NCBI GenBank assembly: GCA_031413495.1
Contig: JANOFE010000178.1
Location: forward strand, 1 to 64,000
Source: JACMNW01 sp031413495
Lineage (GTDB): Bacteria; Pseudomonadota; Alphaproteobacteria; Rhodobacterales; Rhodobacteraceae
DNA: 64,000 bases
Direction of reading: 5' to 3'
Part shown: positions 26,062 to 34,287 of the stretch, one piece after another
Position numbering within the stretch: position 1 is the first letter of the stretch
Layout: the number at the start of each line of letters is the position of its first letter
Program-made: the position numbers and the translations under genes
The notes under the pieces: generated by a model
Databases searched by the model: none
What the model was told of the DNA's origin: nothing
What the model saw: the letters and a program-made list of their open reading frames with translations, nothing else

Positions 26062-27111
26062 ATGTCAGAAGCAATGACCGCAGTTGAGATTGAGGATGTT
26101 CTATCCTCTATTCGCCGTTTGGTGTCAGAAGACCTGCGACCAACCCATAAATTGGTGACGGCGGCACTGCAAGCAGGGGCTGCGAAGCTTATTCTGACGC
26201 CCGCTTTGCGTGTGGTGTCGAATGATCGGACCGAATTTGTGCAGGTCGCAGATGATCTGGATGAACCGGGTGATTTGCAGTCTTTGTTGCAAAAGATCGA
26301 CGTGCCGGATGGCGCAGACCCTGTTGAGATTGTGCCGATGTTTGGGTCGGTCAGGCTGCAGGAAATGGCAGATGTTCGGACCGACGATGTGATCGGCGAA
26401 GATGTTGGCGCAGCCGCGGATGCCAATTTTCTTGCAACGGCAATGTCACGGATAAACGGCTTGTCTGCGGCAAACATGCCGCTGTCGGCACCAGCAGAGT
26501 CAATCGAAGCGGTTGTGGCTGCGGTTGGGGCGGCGGTTGGACCTGACGAATGGGAAGTTGACGGCGGCGACCCTGCACCGCAGGCCAAGGCGTGGGCAGA
26601 TACGGTTTGGAACAGTGCTGATGCGCCCGACGCGCGGGCAAAGCGTGACACGGACCTGACACCGTTGGTTTTGTCTGACACCGTTGGTTTGGCACCGGAA
26701 AGTGCGGCAGCTTTCGATCAGGATGATCAGGTTGATTTTGGCGCGGTGGCTGAACCTGTCGCACAAGACCTGCAAGCCCCGGATTTTGACATGGACGGTG
26801 GGCTTGCCGATGATGTGATGGGGCAAGATAAGATTGTCTTTCATGATGAAACTGCTGCGCAACCACTGCCGCAGGCGACCGAGCAAGTTTCCGCTGAGGT
26901 GCCGCTGCAAGAGGAAAAACTTGCGCAGGATGACCTTGCCGACGCTGATGACGGTGCGGGTTTTCTAAATGAAGATCTGTTGCGCGATATCGTGCGCGAC
27001 ATGATTCAAGCGGAACTGCAGGGCACTTTGGGCGAGCGCATCACCCGCAATGTGCGCAAACTTGTGCGGGCAGAGATCAACCGCGCGCTTGCCTCGCGCG
27101 ATTATGAGTGA
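26062..27111 (+). CDS. PopZ-like acidic, disordered protein (DUF2497-type ends)
   Basis: A 349-residue acidic, alanine- and aspartate-rich protein with ordered ends only. The N-terminus has AVEIEDVLSSIRRLVSEDLR, close to the EEILASIRRII helix of the alphaproteobacterial polar organiser PopZ. The C-terminus, LLRDIVRDMIQAELQ then RITRNVRKLVRAEI, resembles the PopZ oligomerisation helices. The middle 250 residues are low-complexity and probably unfolded. By this layout it may assemble at a cell pole or in a condensate, but this is inference. A start at ATG 26047 is also possible. An ambidirectional terminator follows. Confidence 0.7.
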   Translation: MSEAMTAVEIEDVLSSIRRLVSEDLRPTHKLVTAALQAGAAKLILTPALRVVSNDRTEFVQVADDLDEPGDLQSLLQKIDVPDGADPVEIVPMFGSVRLQEMADVRTDDVIGEDVGAAADANFLATAMSRINGLSAANMPLSAPAESIEAVVAAVGAAVGPDEWEVDGGDPAPQAKAWADTVWNSADAPDARAKRDTDLTPLVLSDTVGLAPESAAAFDQDDQVDFGAVAEPVAQDLQAPDFDMDGGLADDVMGQDKIVFHDETAAQPLPQATEQVSAEVPLQEEKLAQDDLADADDGAGFLNEDLLRDIVRDMIQAELQGTLGERITRNVRKLVRAEINRALASRDYE

Positions 27112-27235
27112 CCTCGCAGGCTAAAAACCCCCTAGGTGAGTTTGACTGTGGCACGCCGCGTCGGCGGCTATGCGCAGATTTCCAGAGTGTCATTTTTGGT
27201 CGCTTAAGGTGTGCGGCGAGATGCCTTATTTCAAC

Positions 27236-27264
27236 AAAAAACGCGCCCGTCAGGCGCGTTTTTT
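27236..27264. terminator. Bidirectional terminator between the PopZ-like gene and the small conserved gene
   Basis: AAAAAACGCGCC (27236-27247) and GGCGCGTTTTTT (27253-27264) form a perfect 12-bp stem with loop CGTCA. The A-run and T-run let it work in both directions, fitting the convergent genes on either side. Confidence 0.88.
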
Positions 27265-27284
27265 GGTGTCAGCATAGGTGCAGA

Positions 27285-27611
27285 TCAGGCCGCTTCGGCC
27301 TGATCCAATTCCAACGCATGGCGGCGTTCGCTTTCTTCGCGCGACAGCGCAACTGACGTGCGTATGCCCTTGGTAACAAAGCTCATAAGGCCTTTTACCA
27401 CACGCTCATTCGGGTCAATCCCCGCGCAAGACAGCACTTCACGACCATCACGCGACCGGGCCCAACGGGCGATCTGTTCTGGCCCATTGCCATATTTTTT
27501 GTCATCCGCAATGGCATCATCCAAAGCAGCCAAAACCACCGCCGCAAAAAGCTTGCGTGCGCGCTGGCCCTGTTCGAAGTTGAAAGCGGTGCTATCAACG
27601 AAATCCAACAT
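27285..27611 (-). CDS. Conserved small Rhodobacterales protein (DUF6280-like)
   Basis: A 108-residue soluble protein starting MLDFVDSTAFNFEQGQRARK and containing KKYGNGPEQIARWARSRDG. I recall closely similar proteins in many Roseobacter and Rhodobacter genomes, where they are annotated as DUF6280; no function is known. There is one cysteine pair-like region (LSCAGIDPNERV) and no membrane span. The gene points towards the PopZ-like gene across a shared terminator and diverges from efp. Confidence 0.8.
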   Translation of the reverse strand: MLDFVDSTAFNFEQGQRARKLFAAVVLAALDDAIADDKKYGNGPEQIARWARSRDGREVLSCAGIDPNERVVKGLMSFVTKGIRTSVALSREESERRHALELDQAEAA

Positions 27612-27826
27612 CTCGTCGTCCTTTATTCTTGCTCTTGTAGTTTCTGACGTCGAACGACTATGACGATTTTGAGACGATTCGGTATTTCGCGTTTGGAATG
27701 ACTGCCATGCGCGGGGTGCATGGCTTCAACCGTCTGCTACTGTATCTAGTCGCCTTGTCAGAGTCGCTTTCCCCATATATAGCGATCCGCAATCACCAAT
27801 CAAGCTTTTGTCAAGGTTTTGCCGCA

Positions 27827-28390
27827 ATGCCCAAGATCAATGGAAATGAAATTCGCCCCGGTTACATTCTGGAGCATGACGGCGGCCTTTGGGCAGCGGT
27901 CAAGGCAAACCATGTGAAGCCGGGCAAGGGCGGGGCCTTTGCGCAGGTGGAACTGAAGAACCTGCGTGATGGACGCAAGTTGAATGAACGCTTCCGGTCA
28001 GAAGACAAAGTGGAGCGTGTGACGCTGGAAAACAAGGATCAGACGTTTCTGTATGAAACGGATGGGCGGCTGGTGTTCATGGATTCGGAAACCTATGAGC
28101 AAACCGAAATTGATGCCGAATTGCTGGGTGACCGCCGACCGTTTCTGCAAGATGGCATGATGGCGACCGTTGAATATTATGGTGACGAGGCGTTGAATGT
28201 TTCGCTGCCGCAGAAGGTGCGCTGTCAGGTGGTGGATACGGAGCCTGTGCAAAAGGGCCAGACAGCGGCCAACAGCTTTAAGCCCGCGATTTTAGACAAT
28301 GGCGTGCGGATCATGATCCCGCCCTTCATTGGGCCGGAAGAATACATCATCGTTCATACCGAATTGATGGAATATTCAGAGCGGGCCTGA
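27827..28390 (+). CDS. efp: Translation elongation factor P
   Basis: EF-P helps ribosomes that stall on consecutive prolines. The 187-residue protein begins MPKINGNEIRPGYILEHDGG and has three beta-barrel domains of standard length; Lys34 in PGKGG is the tip residue modified by EpmA/EpmB in some bacteria. ATG 27827 starts the conserved N-terminus; the frame is open 43 codons further but that stretch is not EF-P-like. Two adjacent perfect palindromes lie just after the stop. Confidence 0.96.
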   Translation: MPKINGNEIRPGYILEHDGGLWAAVKANHVKPGKGGAFAQVELKNLRDGRKLNERFRSEDKVERVTLENKDQTFLYETDGRLVFMDSETYEQTEIDAELLGDRRPFLQDGMMATVEYYGDEALNVSLPQKVRCQVVDTEPVQKGQTAANSFKPAILDNGVRIMIPPFIGPEEYIIVHTELMEYSERA

Positions 28391-28399
28391 ACGTTGGGG

Positions 28400-28444
28400 C
28401 CGGAATTTTCGAAAATTCCGGTCTAGATTTTTCGAAAAATCTAG
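28400..28444. repeat. Two abutting perfect 22-bp palindromes between efp and ygfZ
   Basis: Palindrome 1 covers 28400-28421 (half-site CCGGAATTTTC) and palindrome 2 covers 28423-28444 (half-site CTAGATTTTTC), one base apart. Both are self-complementary with no loop and share the core TTTTCGAAAA. They sit 10 bp after the efp stop in a convergent gap of 78 bp. As RNA, either can fold into a hairpin with four-base UCGA-centred loop, and the T-runs inside the second stem could end transcription. Confidence 0.85.
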
Positions 28445-28468
28445 CTGCGGCAGACAGGACCGTCTTTC

Positions 28469-29224
28469 TCATTCTGCGAAGATTTGGGCGCTCGCGGCGG
28501 TCAGGCGGCCATCAAGCCGGTCAAAGCGCAGAAAGGCCAGTGCGTGGCCGCCGGACTGGGTGAACAGCGTGCCGCTGGGCTTGTCGCCCGACAGGATTGT
28601 GGTGCCAACCGGTGCCGTGCCTTTTATCGCCACCCTGACCAGACCTTTGCGCAAATCGGTCTTGTGTTTCATCCGGGCGGTGACTTCTTGCCCCACATAA
28701 CAGCCTTTGCGGAAATCGACGCCGTGCAGGCGTTCAAATCCTGTTTCCAGCAGATAACTGTCATCGGGGATCAGTTCGATCCCGGTTTCGGGGATACAGT
28801 GGGTGACGCGAATATCGTCCCAGTCAATGGTGGCTGGCACCCCTGCAACGCCGTAAGAGCGCCAGCCCAAAGCCGGATGGCGCGGATCGGCGAAAGCGGC
28901 CTCTGGCACCGGGCCAAGGCCGCGCGTCACCGGCATATCAGTGGGCGTTATCTGGACGTCTGCGCGCAGCCGGTACATCATCAGGCGGCGCAGAGTTTGA
29001 TCCGCGATGCTGGATTTGATGTCAATCAACACCGCATCAGGTGTTTTGACGACAAAGAAGTCGGCCAGATATTTGCCTTGCGCAGTCAGCAACCCGGCCC
29101 AGACAATGCCGGGGGCCCGATCAAGCGGCAGCAGATCATTGCTGACCAGGCCTTGCAGAAAACCAAGTGCGTCTTTGCCCGAAAGGCGCAGAATTGTGCG
29201 GTCGGATGCGATTTCGCCGGTCAT
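28469..29224 (-). CDS. ygfZ: YgfZ-family folate-binding protein
   Basis: A 251-residue GcvT-like protein that in Escherichia coli binds tetrahydrofolate and supports iron-sulfur enzymes such as the tRNA methylthiolase MiaB. The family signature KGCYVGQE is at residues 173-180, including the functional cysteine. The ATG overlaps the stop of the upstream ABC exporter gene (ATGA), so the two are co-transcribed on the minus strand. Confidence 0.92.
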   Translation of the reverse strand: MTGEIASDRTILRLSGKDALGFLQGLVSNDLLPLDRAPGIVWAGLLTAQGKYLADFFVVKTPDAVLIDIKSSIADQTLRRLMMYRLRADVQITPTDMPVTRGLGPVPEAAFADPRHPALGWRSYGVAGVPATIDWDDIRVTHCIPETGIELIPDDSYLLETGFERLHGVDFRKGCYVGQEVTARMKHKTDLRKGLVRVAIKGTAPVGTTILSGDKPSGTLFTQSGGHALAFLRFDRLDGRLTAASAQIFAE

Positions 29225-31011
29225 GTCGGCTGGCCTTCAGAGGCGTCGGTTTCCTTGAATTGAAGCCGGTAAAGTTGGGCATAAAGGCCGCCATTGGCAA
29301 CAAGGTCATCATGGCGTCCCTGTTCGACGACAACGCCCTTATCCATCACGATGATCTTATCCGCCTCGCGGACGGTCGACAGGCGATGCGCAATCACAAG
29401 GGTGGTGCGGCCTGCGCGCAGGCGGTTCAGCGCCTCGGCAACAAGGGCTTCGGATTTGGCATCGAGCGCGGATGTCGCTTCATCAAGAAGCAGCACCGGC
29501 GCATCGCGGAGCAGCGCACGGGCAATGGCGATGCGTTGGCGTTGTCCACCTGACAGGGCCGATCCGCGGGGGCCTGCCGGGCTATCCAACCCGGCGGGCA
29601 GGTTTGCGGCAAAGGTGGTGACATGGGCTGCGTCAAGGGCCGTTTGCAAGGCGTCGGTAGCGAGATCTTGTTGGCCGAGCAGCACGTTTTCACGCAACGA
29701 TTCGTCAAACAGCGCGGTATCTTGTGAAACAGAGGCAAAAATGGCCCGAAGATGCGCCAGATCAAAGGTGGCGGCATCCAGATCGCCAATCAGAATGCGG
29801 CCTTTGGCAGGTTCCAGAAGGCCCGTCAAAAGCTGGAACACTGTTGTTTTTCCGGCCCCCGACGGCCCGACCAGGGCGGTGATTTTACCGGCGTTGGCGG
29901 TGAAGCTGAGACCCTGCAAAATCGGGCTTGGCCCATAGGCGAACTGGACATTTTCAAATGTGATCGCGGGTGCACCGGGCAGGGCCGGGTGGGCCACCGC
30001 GGCACGGCGCGGGGTGGGTTTGCTGTCAAACAGCCAATAAATGCGCTCAAGGCTGGCGGCGGCAGTTTGCCAAAGGCCCGACAGGTCGCCAAGTCTGCGG
30101 ATGGGTTGAAATGTCAGGGCCATGGCAGTGAAGAAGGACATGAATTCGCCCACAGTGCGGGTGCCGTCGGCGACTTCGCGCCCGCCCAGCATCAGCACCG
30201 CGAAAAAGCCGATGCCTGTCACAATGTCGATCAGGGCGGGCATCGTCGCGCGGCCCGCGGATGCACGCACTTCGACGCGCCGGAGTTGGGATATGATTTG
30301 CTGAAACCGACCGGTCTGATAGGTTTCCATGGCATTCAGTTTTATCGCTTGGATGCCGTGAAAAATCTCGTCCAGTCTGGTGGCCCGTTGGCCCGCCTGC
30401 ACGCGCGACAGATCTGCCAGCCGGCGGATAAAGCGCTGAACCACCATGGCGGGCAGGATCAGCAAGGGCGCACCGACCAAGGCCGCGAGGGTCCATTGCA
30501 CATCGATCGAAAGCGTCACGGCAAGCAGCGATATAAGGGCAACAAGATCGCGCCCGACGCCCATCAAAAGTGTGCTCCAGATGCCTTGCACAGCGCCGGT
30601 ATCGCCCTGCACCCGTTCAATCAGGGCGCCCGGCGGGTTGTTTTGAAAAAAGGAGCCGTCAAGCGTCAGGATGTGGCGCAAAAGATCAACCTGCATGGCC
30701 ATGGAAATGCGCAGCGTGATCGAGGCCATCAGCGTTTTCGACACAATGGATGTCACCGCGCGAAGCAGGAACAGCGACAAGATTGCGAGGCCCACGGCAA
30801 AAAGTGCGCCCTGCCCGGAATCGCCGGAAAACACCTTATCAAAAAGGGGTTGCAGCATGTAGCTGAGTACACCAAGCGTGCTGCCATCAATGATCAGAAT
30901 GATGAAGCAAACCACCATAAGCGGCAAATGTTTGCGCAAGTATCCACGCCAGAGACGCAGAAACAAGCCACGGGATTTGAGACTTGCGTCTTGATCTGGG
31001 GGAGACGACAC
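29221..31011 (-). CDS. MsbA-type ABC exporter (fused membrane and ATPase domains)
   Basis: A half-transporter of about 596 residues with six membrane spans followed by an ATPase domain, of the lipid/multidrug exporter (MsbA) type. The ATPase has Walker A GPSGAGKTTVF, signature LSGGQRQRIAIARAL, Walker B VLLLDEATSALD and H-loop VIAHRLSTV. The start is uncertain: the frame is open to an ATG at 31155, but that extra N-terminus is proline-rich with no exporter character, so I prefer the GTG at 31011 about 30 residues before the first span. The substrate is not deducible. Confidence 0.88.
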   Translation of the reverse strand: MSSPPDQDASLKSRGLFLRLWRGYLRKHLPLMVVCFIILIIDGSTLGVLSYMLQPLFDKVFSGDSGQGALFAVGLAILSLFLLRAVTSIVSKTLMASITLRISMAMQVDLLRHILTLDGSFFQNNPPGALIERVQGDTGAVQGIWSTLLMGVGRDLVALISLLAVTLSIDVQWTLAALVGAPLLILPAMVVQRFIRRLADLSRVQAGQRATRLDEIFHGIQAIKLNAMETYQTGRFQQIISQLRRVEVRASAGRATMPALIDIVTGIGFFAVLMLGGREVADGTRTVGEFMSFFTAMALTFQPIRRLGDLSGLWQTAAASLERIYWLFDSKPTPRRAAVAHPALPGAPAITFENVQFAYGPSPILQGLSFTANAGKITALVGPSGAGKTTVFQLLTGLLEPAKGRILIGDLDAATFDLAHLRAIFASVSQDTALFDESLRENVLLGQQDLATDALQTALDAAHVTTFAANLPAGLDSPAGPRGSALSGGQRQRIAIARALLRDAPVLLLDEATSALDAKSEALVAEALNRLRAGRTTLVIAHRLSTVREADKIIVMDKGVVVEQGRHDDLVANGGLYAQLYRLQFKETDASEGQPT

Positions 31012-31208
31012 GCGCTTGGTTTGCCTTTTGATCAGGAACGACAGGGCTTTCAGGGCACTGGTTTGTACGCAAGGTGATTTAGCCCGAAAGCAGGTAAGAG
31101 GCAAGGCGAGGGGCAGCGGCAGTGCCGGTCTTGTATCGGGGCTTTTGGCGTCCATTGACGAAGCTGGGCAGTCCGCATAGCCATGTCTGACAATTTTGGA
31201 GCAGCGAC

Positions 31209-32414
31209 ATGACCCTTGCCTACGGCCGACCCTATCTTGCCATTCCCGGACCGTCGGTCATGCCGGACAGGGTGCTGAGCGCTATGCATCGTGCGTCGCC
31301 CAACATTTATGCCGGGGAGATTCATGATCTTGTTGACACGCTTTGGCCCGATCTTCAGGCGGTCGCAGGCACAACCGACCATGTGGCGATATATATTGGC
31401 AATGGTCATGCTACTTGGGAAGCGGCGAATGCAAATATGTTCAGCCGGGGTGACAAAGCCCTTGTGCTTGCGACGGGAAATTTTGGCGTCAACTGGGCAA
31501 AATCGGTTAGGGCGATGGGGGTCGGGGTTGAATTGCTGGATTTTGGCAGTGCGGCGACTGTGGATCTTGGCCGGTTCGAAGCGGCGCTGCGGGCCGACCG
31601 CGACCATGCATTCCGCGCTGTTCTGCTGACGCATGTCGATACGGCAAGCACCATCAAGAACGATATCGCGGCCCTGCGCCGTGTGCTGGATTTGGTCGGG
31701 CATCCTGCCTTGTTGGCGGTGGATTGCATAGCATCCTTGGGATGCGATGAGTACCGAATGGACGAATGGGGCGTCGATGTTACCGTTGCGGCAAGCCAGA
31801 AAGGGTTGATGACACCGCCCGGCCTTGGGTTTGTCTGGTTTTCGGAAAAGGCCAAGGCGGCCTGCACGGCGTCTGATTTGCGTACGCCCTATTGGGATTG
31901 GACGCCGCGGGCGCAAAAGGGCGAATTCTGGCAGTATTTTGACGGCACCGCACCGACGCATCATCTGTACGGGCTGCGCGCGGCGCTTGATATGATCAAG
32001 GAGGAGGGCCTTTCAAACGTTTGGGCCCGGCATACGGTTTTGGCCCGCACGGTTTGGGCCGCGTTTGACGCATGGGGGGTGGGCAATCCTGCCATTGGAC
32101 TGAACGTGGCCGATCCTGTGCTGCGTGGGCATTCGGTGACGGCGGCGCGTCTGGGGGCACCGCATGCGACACGGTTGCGAAGCTGGACCGAGCATCAGGC
32201 TGGCGTGACGCTGGGCATCGGGTTGGGCATGGCAGAGCCGGATGATCCGGCCTATCACGGCTTTTTGCGGGTGGCGCATATGGGCCATGTCAACGCACAT
32301 ATGACACTGGGTGCATTGGCGGTGATGGAGGCGGGCATGATCGCTTTGGGCATTGCACATGGATCGGGGGCGCTGGCTGCAGCCGCGAAAGTAGTCGGGG
32401 ACGCGGGCAAATGA
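31209..32414 (+). CDS. Alanine/serine-glyoxylate aminotransferase-family protein
   Basis: A 401-residue class-V PLP aminotransferase of the alanine-glyoxylate / serine-glyoxylate group. It begins with the family's PYLAIPGPSVMPDRVLSAM block, has ATGNFGVNWAKSV for cofactor phosphate contacts, and AASQKGLMTPPGLGFV with the PLP-binding lysine. A GGAGC ribosome-binding site precedes the ATG. Its stop overlaps the start of the following acetyltransferase gene. Substrate choice (alanine, serine or aspartate donors) is not visible from sequence. Confidence 0.88.
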   Translation: MTLAYGRPYLAIPGPSVMPDRVLSAMHRASPNIYAGEIHDLVDTLWPDLQAVAGTTDHVAIYIGNGHATWEAANANMFSRGDKALVLATGNFGVNWAKSVRAMGVGVELLDFGSAATVDLGRFEAALRADRDHAFRAVLLTHVDTASTIKNDIAALRRVLDLVGHPALLAVDCIASLGCDEYRMDEWGVDVTVAASQKGLMTPPGLGFVWFSEKAKAACTASDLRTPYWDWTPRAQKGEFWQYFDGTAPTHHLYGLRAALDMIKEEGLSNVWARHTVLARTVWAAFDAWGVGNPAIGLNVADPVLRGHSVTAARLGAPHATRLRSWTEHQAGVTLGIGLGMAEPDDPAYHGFLRVAHMGHVNAHMTLGALAVMEAGMIALGIAHGSGALAAAAKVVGDAGK

Positions 32415-32857
32415 CGCTGACAGTTCGGGCCGTGGCGGCAGGTGACCGCGCAGACTGGGACCGGCTTTATCAAGGCTACGCTGAATTTTACAAAGTCACG
32501 CAGACGGCCGAGATGCGGTCAACGGTCTGGGGATGGCTGCATGATCCGGCCTGCGAGGTGGAAGGACTGGTGGCGGTTGACGGTGACGGACGCCTGATTG
32601 GGATCGCGCATTTCCGGGCTTACCTGCGTCCGCTGTCTGCAAGTGTGGGCGGGTTTCTGGATGATCTGTTTGTGGATCCGACAGCGCGCGGATCGGGTGC
32701 TGCACAGGCGCTGATTGATTCGGTGGCCGAGGTGGGCCGAAACCGCGGTTGGACGGTGATCCGCTGGATCACCGCCGCCGACAATGCCCGGGCGCGTGCC
32801 GTTTATGACCGGATGGCTGTTGCCACACCTTGGGTGACCTACGACATCAAGCTGTGA
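32411..32857 (+). CDS. GNAT-family N-acetyltransferase
   Basis: A 148-residue acetyltransferase with the GNAT fold: a DDLFVDPTARGSGAAQALID acetyl-CoA loop (R/Q-x-x-G-x-A variant) near residues 82-101 and a C-terminal ITAADNARARAVYDRM helix. The start overlaps the aminotransferase stop (ATGA), implying one transcript. Its target is unknown. The stop abuts, base to base, the stop of the convergent DUF305 gene. Confidence 0.88.
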   Translation: MTLTVRAVAAGDRADWDRLYQGYAEFYKVTQTAEMRSTVWGWLHDPACEVEGLVAVDGDGRLIGIAHFRAYLRPLSASVGGFLDDLFVDPTARGSGAAQALIDSVAEVGRNRGWTVIRWITAADNARARAVYDRMAVATPWVTYDIKL

Positions 32858-33241
32858 TCAGCCGCCATTTTTGGCCAGCCATTCGGTGAGCCACAAAATC
32901 TCGGCCTCCTGCGCGGCGATGACGGCTTCGGCAAATTTACGTACATCGGGATCGGTGCCATACTGCAGCACGATGCGCGCATTATCGACAGCGCCCTGAT
33001 GATGCGGGATCATACCGCGCACAAAATCAGCGTCCGCGTTGCCGGAATAAGGGATCGCCATAGTGGACATCATCGCCTCCATCGCACCTTGATAGGCAAG
33101 GGTGGCGGGGGTTTCGGTGCCTGTCGTCTTGTGGGCGGAATGATCCGTGGTCTGCGCCACCAGGGGCAGGCCAAGGCCAACGGACAAAGCCGCAATAAGC
33201 GACCAGCGGATGGCTGCCGTTTGCGAAGGCAGATGGGACAT
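32858..33241 (-). CDS. DUF305 exported protein
   Basis: A 127-residue secreted protein of the DUF305 (ferritin-like) family, often linked with copper or metal handling. Residues 1-29 look like a signal peptide (AAIRWSLIAALSVGLGLPLV before AQTTDHSAH). The family motif FVRGMIPHHQGAVDNARIV is present, with the two histidines and the later EAEILWLTEWL. ATG 33241 is chosen because the signal peptide follows it directly; 20 more codons upstream are open but not needed. Confidence 0.88.
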   Translation of the reverse strand: MSHLPSQTAAIRWSLIAALSVGLGLPLVAQTTDHSAHKTTGTETPATLAYQGAMEAMMSTMAIPYSGNADADFVRGMIPHHQGAVDNARIVLQYGTDPDVRKFAEAVIAAQEAEILWLTEWLAKNGG

Positions 33242-33458
33242 GGTGTTTCCTTTGGATAAACGCGTCGGGCGAGATGGATCAGGTTGCAGCAGAATTGACA
33301 ACTCACATCACTGTGCACAGCCTATGGTGAACATCAGTCGGGGGCGGGTGATATCCGCTTGTGCGCTGCTGCACCGACTATAAACGTAATGCAGCCTTTT
33401 CTGCGCCCGATTTTACAGCTAGGTCTTAGATCAGATTTAGAAAGCGTGATCCTTGACG

Positions 33459-34244
33459 ATGCCCCGTGCACCATCGCGCCGACCAGTCGTCGGCATTATA
33501 GGCAATACCAGTCTCATGGGTGAGAATTATGTCGTGCATGCAAGTGGCACGATGAATGCCGAGGCTGTGGCAGATGTTTGCGGGTGCATTCCGTTGATCA
33601 TTCCGTCGGACCCGCGATTTGTGTCGGTGCCAGAGCTGCTTGATTTGTGCGATGGGTTCTTGCTGACCGGCGGGCGACCCAATGTGCACCCGTCGGAATA
33701 TGGCGAGGATGAAACACCCGGACACGGTGCCTTTGACCGCAACCGCGATGCGATTACCCTGCCATTGGTGCGGGCTTGCACCGACCGGGGCCAGCCGTTC
33801 CTTGGCATATGCCGCGGTTTTCAAGAGGTGAATGTCGCGATGGGGGGCACGCTGTACCCCGAAATTCGCGACCTGCCGGGGCGGATGAACCACCGGATGC
33901 CGCCTGACGGCACGCTAGAGGAAAAGTTTGCTTTGCGCCACGCGGTGCGGTTCACCGAGGGCGGTGTGTTTCATCAACTGATGGGCGCGCCTGAGGTGAT
34001 GACGAATACTTTGCACGGGCAAGGCATTGCGCGGGCCGGTGAGCGGATTGTGGTGGACGGTCAAGCGCCCGATGGAACCCCGGAGGCCATCTATATTGCC
34101 GGCGCGCCGGGGTTTACACTGTCCGTGCAATGGCATCCGGAATGGAACGCTGCGGGTGACCCGGTCTCGCGGCCATTGTTTGCAGCATTTGGTGCTGCGG
34201 TGACGGCATGGGCCGGGCGGGATAAGGCCTTTCAGCCGGTGTGA
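33459..34244 (+). CDS. Gamma-glutamyl-gamma-aminobutyrate hydrolase-family protein (peptidase C26)
   Basis: A 261-residue class-I glutamine-amidotransferase-like hydrolase of the PuuD/C26 type. It has the nucleophile region FLGICRGFQEVNVAMGG (cysteine in GICRG), and a late SVQWHPEWN block with the catalytic histidine and glutamate. Members split gamma-glutamyl-GABA in putrescine breakdown, but no other put genes are near. ATG 33459 is used; a TTG two codons earlier is equally in frame. Confidence 0.88.
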   Translation: MPRAPSRRPVVGIIGNTSLMGENYVVHASGTMNAEAVADVCGCIPLIIPSDPRFVSVPELLDLCDGFLLTGGRPNVHPSEYGEDETPGHGAFDRNRDAITLPLVRACTDRGQPFLGICRGFQEVNVAMGGTLYPEIRDLPGRMNHRMPPDGTLEEKFALRHAVRFTEGGVFHQLMGAPEVMTNTLHGQGIARAGERIVVDGQAPDGTPEAIYIAGAPGFTLSVQWHPEWNAAGDPVSRPLFAAFGAAVTAWAGRDKAFQPV

Positions 34245-34287
34245 CGCGTGGCGTTATCAACCGACTTCGCCGCACTTAAAAAACTGC

